NCBI GenBank assembly: GCA_963576785.1
Contig: OY756139.1
Coordinates: forward strand, 1,302,001 to 1,366,000
Source: Chlorophyllum brunneum
Taxonomy: Eukaryota > Basidiomycota > Agaricomycetes > Agaricales > Agaricaceae
DNA length: 64,000 bases
Direction: 5' to 3'
This document shows positions 57,301-64,000 of the stretch, piece after piece. The stretch's first letter is position 1. Each line of letters opens with the position of its first letter. A program made the position numbers and the translations under genes. The notes beneath the pieces are model-generated. The model was not told where the DNA came from. It saw only the letters and a list, made by a program, of their open reading frames with translations, and made no database searches.

Positions 57301-59644
57301 ACGATTGGTTCAACAGAGGAGCCTGTATTGGAGATGGCTGCTGTTGTGGTCCCGATCCTTCACTAGCTTTATCATTCCTCGCACTCGTCAGACTCGCACC
57401 ACTTTCCCTGCTGATGCTCGAATCAACGTTGTCTCGTCGTTCCCTCGCAGCCAGGCTGTTAGAACGTGAACGACGCCCGGAAGGCCCTGCCCTTGCAAAG
57501 GCACCTTTGACCTTCTCCCAGGTACTCGGCGACGTGTGTTCGCCATTGCGTTTGGTTGATGACGATCCCTCCTCCCATTCCTCTCCTGTCAGAGGGTACC
57601 TGTCATTGCCTCGAACCCTGGAGGTAACGGAATGTCGTCCTGGAAATGGCTGCGGCGACATTCTTGACTCGTCAGGAATTTGTGAGGCGGAAATCGGAGG
57701 TCCAGGAGCGAGTGAGGAAGATGTCTGAGCGGCTATCTCTGGAGAGCGCTCCGACCCAACACTGACACTTTGAGTCGACTCTCGAGGAGAGAACCGTGGG
57801 TCCTTCTGTGGGGCCTCGGAAGACGCTGGTGATAGAGGTTCCTCAAAGGCACGATCCTCATCTTCGGGCTCTTCCACTGTGGGTGGGGGTATAGCATCAT
57901 CCTCTACACCTTCAGCCTCCTCGCCATCACCATCATCGTCCGAATCACTCTCGATCATGATAGGGACTAGTGAGTTTTTCAGTATGTGTATGCGAGCAAA
58001 ACGCAGGTGAAAATGATACACACCAGGCTCCCCGACCCAGCTAATCTCTCTACCATGACCATCAGTATGAATATCAGAATAAGGTGTTCTCGCGCGGTAG
58101 GTATTGTGGTGGTATAAAACTTGCTCCTCTTCCTCTTCAGTGGGTTTCTCTTTAAGAGGTGTGGTAAATGGACTTATTGGGAACGCATCGTTTCTGGGAG
58201 GAGTGCGATGGCTGAGATAAACTGGTACGCCAACCACATCTGGTATCGTTCCCGAGTCAGTCGATATCTGGGAGGGCGGGTCTGAAGAGTGCGGCGCACG
58301 CATGACAGCCATCTGCGGTGTCATTCGAGGAGGTGTTGCAGGCAGTCCTGGATACCTAAGACGCGATAAAGGTTGCTGCTGTAATTCCTCTTCCGCAGCG
58401 TCACCATCCTCTTCTTGCTCCTCCTCCTCCTCTTCCACTAAAACACTGCGTCGTCGAGCAGGCTCAAATGCCCTGGTATCAACAGCACCCGCAGCGTCCA
58501 TCATCACTGGACGCGAGTCCACCGCAGGCTCATAACTTTGGCTCTTACTTGAGGGCTGTATAGGCGTTGTCGACTGCGCACGTAATTCCGTGAAGGCATC
58601 TGGTGGACGAGGGTGGAAGGGATGAGGTGGTACCGGTGTATCTGCAGACGTAGTACCAGTGTCAGAATCAGAAATACCAGCATTAGCTGCCTGAGCGTTA
58701 ATTGAGCCTCTCCGTGACCGCCGTCTACGCCGTCGGGGTGTTGGTGATGGAGCTCCCCTCTCTTCAGACCCACTGGCCTCTGCCTCTGCCTCCTTCGCAA
58801 TGCGACCATTCAATCGTGTAAGCAGCATTTGGCGGGCTGCAATTCGTTCTCCCCCAGATACAGTGTTATTCCGTGAAAGCTTGTTATTGAAGGGCGGGGG
58901 GGTCGGCGATGTTGAAGGGGAGGGGTCGTAAACGTCAGCGCCACCGGTGAGCTTTGCCAGAGCCTGTCGGCGGCCCGCAGCCGCACTGCTTGCACTATTC
59001 GAGCGGAATAAGCCCTTTTGTAGGGCCTCGAGTGTTGGAAGAGGTATTGGAGTTGGTGGGGAAAAACCTGGGTAGAACATAGAAGGGTCAGGTGTAGGGG
59101 AACGTAGAAAGTGGGTATGTTGAAATGCGGCGAGATGATGGGGTATAGGGGAGAGTAGTGGGGGTATGACTGGCAGGGCAACGGATGGGGGTATAGGGAC
59201 TGGGGGTTCCTCGTCCTCCTGTGAGGAGTCGCCTGCTGGTGGGAGGGGGGATTGGGCGTTGCGAGCCTTATTCTTAAAATCCCTGGAGCCTCGAGAGCGA
59301 GAACGAGACCGCGAGCGACGTTTTGATCGACCGGTAGGACCTGGAGACACAGTTCGGTCTTCAATCCCCTGGTCTGGTTCTGGCTCAGTAGGCTCTTGGT
59401 CTTGCTCGGGTTCATTGGCTGGTTCTTGAGGGGGCGAGATATCCTCGAGAGGGGGTGATTGGGAGGGAGACTTCTTTTCATCTGACATGTCCGGGGAAGG
59501 CTTCTCACCCTCGCTGACGGCTTCTACATGCATCGGGGGTCTACGGCCGTCCTTCATTCGCGGAAGTGAGGCTGCGCGTCTGAGTTTTTCGACCGCGAGC
59601 TGGCGTTGCTCAGCCTTGGAAGGCTGAGAGTCATGCTCGGCCAT
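54335..59644 (-). CDS. Sec7-like/PH-domain protein, ARF-GEF-related
   Basis: One uninterrupted 1769-codon frame from MAEHDSQPSKAEQRQLAVEK (59644) to GVLSKEAVNPL (54335). The first half or more is disordered, with RSKRRSRSRSRSRGSRDF, RRRRRRSRRGSIN and acidic stretches. A PH-like segment FTWPVYQVVNQKTVKDRFLF then FLFNDLLVIAKPKL precedes a Sec7-like helical domain (FLSKKTHKRELDAYLNN-type start, then GFVGVRVDKALRAFLLSMNV, LLDAFAGRWYDANARFVAYD, LVRALVRLNMILHGDLAE). A second PH-like segment follows (PIILRIPAPDSHLTIYLSGQ). The Sec7 motif-1 position, normally LPGEAQ with the catalytic Glu finger, here reads VPVQNSSA. The C-terminus is Ser-rich, ending with a short hydrophobic helix. Probably a membrane-trafficking regulator; exchange activity is doubtful. 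Confidence 0.8.
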   Translation of the reverse strand: MAEHDSQPSKAEQRQLAVEKLRRAASLPRMKDGRRPPMHVEAVSEGEKPSPDMSDEKKSPSQSPPLEDISPPQEPANEPEQDQEPTEPEPDQGIEDRTVSPGPTGRSKRRSRSRSRSRGSRDFKNKARNAQSPLPPAGDSSQEDEEPPVPIPPSVALPVIPPLLSPIPHHLAAFQHTHFLRSPTPDPSMFYPGFSPPTPIPLPTLEALQKGLFRSNSASSAAAGRRQALAKLTGGADVYDPSPSTSPTPPPFNNKLSRNNTVSGGERIAARQMLLTRLNGRIAKEAEAEASGSEERGAPSPTPRRRRRRSRRGSINAQAANAGISDSDTGTTSADTPVPPHPFHPRPPDAFTELRAQSTTPIQPSSKSQSYEPAVDSRPVMMDAAGAVDTRAFEPARRRSVLVEEEEEEQEEDGDAAEEELQQQPLSRLRYPGLPATPPRMTPQMAVMRAPHSSDPPSQISTDSGTIPDVVGVPVYLSHRTPPRNDAFPISPFTTPLKEKPTEEEEEQVLYHHNTYRARTPYSDIHTDGHGREISWVGEPGVYHFHLRFARIHILKNSLVPIMIESDSDDDGDGEEAEGVEDDAIPPPTVEEPEDEDRAFEEPLSPASSEAPQKDPRFSPRESTQSVSVGSERSPEIAAQTSSSLAPGPPISASQIPDESRMSPQPFPGRHSVTSRVRGNDRYPLTGEEWEEGSSSTKRNGEHTSPSTWEKVKGAFARAGPSGRRSRSNSLAARERRDNVDSSISRESGASLTSARNDKASEGSGPQQQPSPIQAPLLNQSSSASTSIPSLSPQMHVPPRGGASPIPPATSADLAKYQNVKLFPYPVFHQRLEEQKHRRVGVGAASQSSPDVSTGIVDEDQPPLSAHSYNNTPAQTPDIPRERKLSHQVSDSRLLPKFNGSGNRAPVSPSLMMTPSTSQGEYIDVGSPPSSSHNGKAAKPPLPKTLSGVRQWLTKNHKLFPPSLSLSNVQSSSSSGGASNAIPAVEPASTERSKNGNKKPSLSDLFRKPGSDVGGDWEEIGTTPISANGDFSFMSSSSQLSTPATMTATVTRAVPSSSSSDSNGKTMLPLKEKTHKTGSHTDSEKTPKAKKLAPLDLQKPAYLHIDDSPSPLSNLPSRSDPLLSSTPDPSSSLSDYPLRSTSQSSSNSSQYSIAPQGSLIIDRIEENLVRGSKNPPFLASLIEDPPRKSVFTWPVYQVVNQKTVKDRFLFLFNDLLVIAKPKLSPHENLVDFKASSPDRQFVVKNVVLLKDTRFTPGRTDATSRSPSTKEQPPAKSLAVKGFMTQFAIDPEVAVRSLVMKHKVLEDSRKLGRFIFQTTELDRARVGEYLSKKTHKRELDAYLNNFGFVGVRVDKALRAFLLSMNVPVQNSSALDNLLDAFAGRWYDANARFVAYDRNMAGRLVRALVRLNMILHGDLAETPGPTGYPVEDLPARDWVELVRRADPRQLLPTDLLEELYDSIRQEKLCQARCLNAGGPPIQPITIRKPVPSRLTYKSQSDPIILRIPAPDSHLTIYLSGQDLQFDPPVLSFAKSSEASFRIIGNELGLKTMIMCRSGANALKYTGLPLSNTLVVERAFMRNTFQIAFTDHREMKRRYMFSVADPVWALNVRTSIEQASSAFISIPSVSTEASKFLRVAQQVAFNVLQRTLIGGPDSVRSSKLPTQNDLSPPLKSQMNGNSNGFHYSKHVRSKSRSQLYRHSAGQNELDLSYDSASYSEFRDSDVNEVEQPIGPVWSGEELVTQCQQNSIIPLVLSLLQIGVLSKEAVNPL

Positions 59645-60198
59645 AGATGTGGTTTGTGAAGGCAGTTGGATGCAGCTGGGAGAAATAGGAATATGAGAGG
59701 TGGAGAACAGAACACGATGACAGAATACATACGGTGGGTGTGGAAAGAAAGAAGACTTGGGAGTCTAGAGAACAAGGGGTGGATGAAAGTTTGGAAAGCT
59801 GGGAACCAAACACGTGGCTGTGCTGAGGTTTGTGGGGAGTGAACGAGGCGATAATCGTCCAAGTGAGAGTTTGACCGACAGTATCTACACAGGCTACATG
59901 TGGCAAACAAGATGCAGATCACCGCACGTATCATGCACGGCTGATAATCTCCTCTCGTAGCTTTCCACGACACTCTCGACAGGTCAAAGTCCACCCTTTG
60001 AGCACAGCTTCGCCCCAGCGTTAATCTGTTCCCCCAAACATGCATTCACGAACATGGACTCTCTTGATCAACCCCAGCGGTCAGAAGGCGAGGGTGCTGT
60101 GTCCCAGCACGAATGCAACCATACCCAGTCAGCCAACAGCCAACAGATTTATAATTAGCGGGACTATAGACACCTAGCTGTCCATACTTCGGTATCAA
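59645..60198. other. Upstream region of the Sec7-like gene
   Basis: Promoter and leader of the minus-strand Sec7-like gene. Only short unrecognised frames. Confidence 0.4.
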
Positions 60199-60561
60199 TC
60201 AACCTTCACTGATGATAAATGTATTGGTCTGCACAAATTCTCCCGAGTATCCTTGGGGCGCCGCCGCGAAAGTGAAAATGAGTCCGATAGTAAGGGCGGA
60301 TCGTGTGGTATCTATCCCATGCAAACTGGTAGAGATGCGCGGAAACCCGCCATCGAAAAATAGCTAAGGGGAGCGAGGTTGCTTACTTGGTACGATTGCC
60401 GAAGTCGGTAATTTCATATACATATTCCCTTGATGCGTTTCAGCACTGTAGTTCAACAGAACGAATCCGACATTCTTTGATGATGTGCTACCCATGACAC
60501 CTTTGATCCTCCGTGCGCCTTCCGCAGCTCCTTCCTCCACCTGTTCCACTGAACGCTTCAT
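60199..60561 (-). CDS. Possible small spliced gene, unknown product
   Basis: Not recognised. MKRSVEQVEEGAAEGARRIK (ATG at 60561) reads to MKLPTSAI. Removal of a putative 30-nt intron (GTACCA...CCTTAG, about 60396-60367), which contains the in-frame stop, continues in frame with LFFDGGFPRISTSLHGIDTT and FVQTNTFIISEG to a stop at 60199-60201. Other frames of the second part are also open, so the model is uncertain. Upstream, an intron (GTAACC...TTTAG) could join the segment LAPFDDAKRFRF in frame, extending the gene to about 60854. An intron of 30 nt is shorter than the 45-60 nt usual here. Confidence 0.35.
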
Positions 60562-61005
60562 CCTAAACGTCCCCTCCGGACAAGGGGTTACGCGAATCGG
60601 AATCGTTTCGCATCATCAAACGGGGCCAGTGATCCCCCTTGACTAGCCTGCCTCCTCCGTTCCAATTCCGAGCGTGGATGGACGACCCTGAGCCTTATTT
60701 CCGTGGTACACAAGCGCCCCAATACAGATACAGCCGGTGTACGAATACTCGAAGGCAAGTTCTCCCAGGTGCACACCCTTGCCCGGCCAATGGCATGCTT
60801 GAGAGACCAACTTCTCTTCTGCCCCGTCAAAGCTCTTCCCACTAGATTACACACACATGACGCAACACTGTACTTCTGTAATTATATCATATCATGTAGT
60901 ATGTGGCCCCCACAGGCACTGATAAACTATTTACCTGATCACGTTCTAGTTATCATTCAGCATCCATCCTTATAAGTAGCCCAAGTCCCATTTGGCAGCC
61001 GGCCC
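60562..61005. other. Spacer before the iron-ADH gene
   Basis: Open frames on both strands, none convincing; a possible 5' extension of the minus-strand candidate and the promoter of the plus-strand dehydrogenase. TATATCATATCATG near 60883-60896. Confidence 0.35.
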
Positions 61006-62542
61006 ATGTCTATCATCGATCGTGAAACCTTTCCCTCCACGACCTACCAAGGTCACTACACCTGGCATAAACGCCTACAGGGTGTGTTTTATGGACCAGG
61101 ATGCGCCAAGACTGCACTACCGGACTTGTTGGAGACACTACAGATCAAGAAGGCTATGGTGTTGACCAGTAAGAGCGTCCTGTTCAAGGTATGATCGTCG
61201 CATGTATGTGCAGCAAACGTCAATGAACACCCGAATGTAGACAGACACAGCAAGGAAAGTCGAAGAAATACTCCGCGAGCGCAATGCATATGGGGCCACT
61301 TTCCACCAAATTGAACAACATTCTCCTATTTCTGGTATCCGTAATGGCATGCGATTCTTTGAAGAAAATAATTGTGATGGTATAGTATCGGTTGGTGGAG
61401 GTTCCTGCATCGACGCTGCGAAGACCCTGTTGTATTTTTACCAACAAGAAAACGGTGGACGCACATTCTATCAAATCGCTATTCCTACAACGCTTAGTGC
61501 AGCTGAATATCAGGTTAGGGTCTCTACTTGACGGGATACATAATTCTTGCCGTTCATAGCGAATCAAGATTGGTGCAGGGTACATGACCGAAGAAGGCCA
61601 AAAGCTCGCTGTCAGCTCCCATGAACTCGTTCCGGGGGGGATTATTCTCGATGCTGAGCTGACGTTAGGTACCCCCGAGCGTCTATGGTGAGTCCCTGTG
61701 AATCCCGGATTTCTGCTGTTCGGAATTGATGGTGCTCTCTGAGGCTGTCAACTGGGATCAAGGCCCTGGACCACGCAGTGGGCAAGTCGCCTCAGGAACT
61801 TGAAAGCGCAAACGGCTAATGTATGAAATGACCTCAGAGAATCTCTACCGCAATCATGTCACTCCTCCAGTGAAAGTCCTTGGATATCATGCCATCTCTG
61901 AACTCTTCAAGTATCTTCCATTGACGAAAGCGAACCCAAACTCTGTAGAAATCAGACAGAAGCTGCAGCTGGCGTCGTGGATGAGCCTGTGGCCAATGCA
62001 ACTGAAGAAATATGTGTAGGTGGATCAGTTTGGGGTATGCTTGTCTTAACAGTTATCCTTCAGAGCCCTCGGGATCTCCCATAGCATCGGCCATAAGATA
62101 GGCGGCAGATATGGTATCCCCCACGGAATCACTTCTGTCCGTAAATTTGCAAAAGACAGTTATCTGAGCTGTTGCTAACGATAGAGTCAGTGTTTGAGTC
62201 TAGCTCCGTCGGTTGCGCTTCAGGCCCAGATAGGAACGCCGGAGAACAAGGAATTCGTTGCGGCTGCGCTGAGGCATATCAATGAACCGTCAACAGGTAC
62301 GGTTGAGGGCGATATCCTCAAGTTCTCCTCGTGCATTGATCAGTAAGTGAAGCTTGGCACGTTGAGCATCTTTCCGAGCTGATCCCGATCACAGGCTGAT
62401 TCGGGACCTGGGGTTACAATCGACGTTGTCAGAGCTCAACGTCCCCCGAGGTGATCTTCGCGAAATTGCGGGCCAGGCGCTGGGAGGGACAGATCATGTA
62501 GACTTGGAGAAAGTAGTGAAGATGCTCGAGTATATGTATTAG
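61006..62542 (+). CDS. Iron-containing alcohol dehydrogenase / maleylacetate reductase-like enzyme
   Basis: NAD(P)H-dependent dehydrogenase of the Fe-ADH fold; by similarity a maleylacetate reductase-like enzyme of aromatic ring-cleavage pathways. The start MSIIDRETFPSTTYQGHYTW at 61006 leads to GVFYGPGCAKTALPDLLETL, the Rossmann core with CDGIVSVGGGSCIDAAKTLL (dinucleotide-binding GGGS), FYQIAIPTTLSAAEY, LVPGGIILDAELTLGTP and LSTGIKALDHAV. By a GC-AG intron (61782-61837) it joins to ENLYRNHVTPP. ALGISHSIGHKIGGRYGIPH and GITSCLSLAPSVALQAQ follow, ending VVKMLEYMY with a stop at 62540-62542. The two His in SHSIGHKI and GIPHGIT match family positions; maleylacetate reductases work without metal. 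No ring-cleavage dioxygenase gene is nearby. Confidence 0.88.
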
Positions 62543-62632
62543 GATGTAGAATAGTAGCCGGCAGCGAGGGCCGGGAGGAGAGCCGGTGAGCGAGAGTGAA
62601 CCAGAGTACATATAGGAGGTTGAATACAACAT
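62543..62632. other. Short spacer ADH/CDF
   Basis: 90 bp between same-strand genes. TACATATAGG near 62608. Confidence 0.4.
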
Positions 62633-64000
62633 ATGAACGTCCACTCCATGTCCCTGCCCTGGGCCTCCCTCAGCTCTGTGCGTCTATCCGTCTCGCAGCG
62701 ACCAGCGTCTCGTCTCGTATCCACGTCCCTGAGAACAGCAGACGTGTCACTTTACAAGCATCCCCGATATATCCTCCACCCAGACCCCCATTTCACTTCT
62801 ATTCCACGTCGGCTTTATTCTTCTTTCTCCCTCGCCGCCACGTCTAAACAGTCTCTCTTTTGCAACAAAGCATTCGCCATGACCCAGCGTCGTGCACGAA
62901 GCACAGAACAGGGCGAGCGGAGGGACAACGGAAATACGGCAACGCATAACAATGACCATCACCATGACCACCACTCACACTCGCATTCAATATTCGGTCA
63001 CTCTCATTCACAAAACGGAGAAGATGGGCATGGGCACTCGCATGGTGCAGAGCATATCGTAGCTGCCCTGCGGGGAGAGAAGCGTGGGTCACTAATTCGT
63101 CTCCATCCCCATCGTCCTTTACTTAGGTGCTGCGTAGGCGATCGAGGAAGCTATATCACACTGGTTGGGCTGGTTTCAAATGTCGTCTTGACGGTGACGA
63201 AGGGTGCAGCTGGCTGGTATCTCCACTCTGCGTCGCTCCTCGCAGATGCTGGTCACTCACTGAGTGGTACGCCCTCTCTCCGTCCTAACATGAATGCCGA
63301 CTCGATGCTTTGCGACCTAGACCTTCTCGGTGACTTTGTCGTCTTATTCTGCTGGAACCTTTCAAGAAGACCACCCTCAGAACGATATCCGTACGGATTC
63401 GCCAAGTTCGAGACCCTGGGAACGACAACGATTTCACTCCTTTTGATTGGCGGCGCAATTGGCATTGGTGTACATTCGTATCATCTACTCTTGGCAACGT
63501 TGACCGAGACATTACCGACCATTCCTCCCGGGACGCTGCACACCATTGTGGAGAATGTCACACTGATTGCGCCTGAACTACCTGTTCACGAGCACTCACA
63601 TGTACATTCAGTTGATGTCAACGCAGCTTGGTTTGCTGCGATGAGCATTATAGTAAAAGAATGGATGTATTGGGCCACAAAACGCGTGGCGGACCAGGAG
63701 AACAGCCCGGTCTTGCTTGCAAATGCTATTCACCACCGTAGTGATGCATACTCCAGTGCGGTCGCGCTTTTGGCGATCTTGGGGACTTGGTATTTCCCGG
63801 CAATACCATTAGACCCAATTGGTGGTGAGCAATTATCCCTCTGGTTAAGAACACTTCTCTAATCAAATGAATGACAGGTCTTTTGGTGTCTCTGGTCATC
63901 CTTAGGCAAGGGTACAGCCTACTCAAGGGTGCATGGGGAGACCTGACTGATGCTGGCGTTTCCCGGAGGAAGCAAGAGTCGCTTCAGCGGACCTTGACAC
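62633..64000 (+). CDS. Mitochondrial cation diffusion facilitator (MMT1/2-like), cut by window end
   Basis: CDF-family metal transporter; MMT-type members export iron or zinc from mitochondria. The N-terminal 60-80 residues are Ser/Arg-rich and lack acidic residues (SVRLSVSQRPASRLVSTSLR, then SIPRRLYSSFSLA with an MPP-like RRLYS site), a mitochondrial presequence. A His-rich stretch follows (DHHHDHHSHSHSIFGHSHS). Membrane helices begin after RDRGSYITLVGLVSNVVLT. Metal-site motifs are LADAGHSLS joined to DLLGDFVVLF (HxxxD) and IHHRSDAYSSAVALLAI. RRPPSERYPYGFAKFETLGT is the CDF loop. At least three introns. The right edge cuts the gene shortly after KGAWGDLTDAGVSRRKQESL. Confidence 0.9.

Noticed and set aside
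1..64000. CRISPR arrays, insertion sequences, tRNA or rRNA genes, retrotransposons
   Set aside because: No direct repeats with spacers, no inverted-terminal-repeat pairs, no reverse-transcriptase or transposase motifs, and no cloverleaf-like T-loop context was seen on reading both strands.

Overview
This 64 kb window comes from a filamentous basidiomycete (Agaricomycetes-type) nuclear genome. The support is the gene content (SET9/Suv4-20, ATRIP/Rad26, UPF2, a CaMKK-type Snf1-activating kinase, Mei2, MIA40, EMI1, MCM2), the many phase-shifting introns of about 45-60 nt with GTRNGT donors, the very short spacers, and the absence of any operon, Shine-Dalgarno or prokaryotic feature. Gene models were assembled by eye by joining exons at GT-AG (sometimes GC-AG) sites, so outer boundaries are firmer than every internal splice. 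Coordinates give the span from start codon to stop codon, introns included.

Layout. 1-6 kb: BOS1 SNARE (minus, runs off the left edge), an unrecognised spliced gene, the rRNA-processing factor RRP17 (minus) divergent from a FAM72-family zinc protein (plus), then a gene-poor stretch with a probable spliced minus-strand gene. 6-16.9 kb: SET9 histone H4K20 methyltransferase (plus) converging on CCT6 chaperonin (minus), then a long disordered basidiomycete protein of unknown function and an amidohydrolase-like protein (both minus). 16.9-19.7 kb: an uncertain spliced minus gene and a secreted class-3 lipase. 19.7-33.3 kb: ATRIP (minus) and UPF2 (plus) share a 118 bp promoter, followed by a CaMKK-like kinase and a Tudor-SN nuclease. 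33.3-38.7 kb: a sparse area with a reconstructed Cys-rich gene, a HAD-like hydrolase, mitoribosomal protein bS6m and an orphan ORF. 38.7-47.3 kb: Mei2, a formate/nitrite transporter, a membrane-anchored esterase and EMI1. 47.4-53 kb: MCM2, MIA40 and an NFKBIL1-like protein. 54.3-59.6 kb: one uninterrupted 1769-codon Sec7-like/PH protein. 60-64 kb: an uncertain small gene, an iron-ADH/maleylacetate reductase-like enzyme and a mitochondrial CDF metal transporter cut by the right edge.

There is no metabolic cluster: the genes are mainly housekeeping. Recurrent themes are DNA replication and checkpoint (MCM2, ATRIP), RNA handling (UPF2, SND1, Mei2, RRP17) and mitochondrial biogenesis (MIA40, its likely client EMI1, bS6m, the CDF transporter). 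The most noticeable unlisted signals are three GC-AG introns confirmed by conserved residues, a GTCACRTGAC palindrome repeated in three promoters, enzyme-like domains with substituted catalytic residues (Sec7-like, HAD-like), and several unknown spliced genes hidden in stretches that look empty by ORF length. No CRISPR array, transposon, rRNA or tRNA gene was found.
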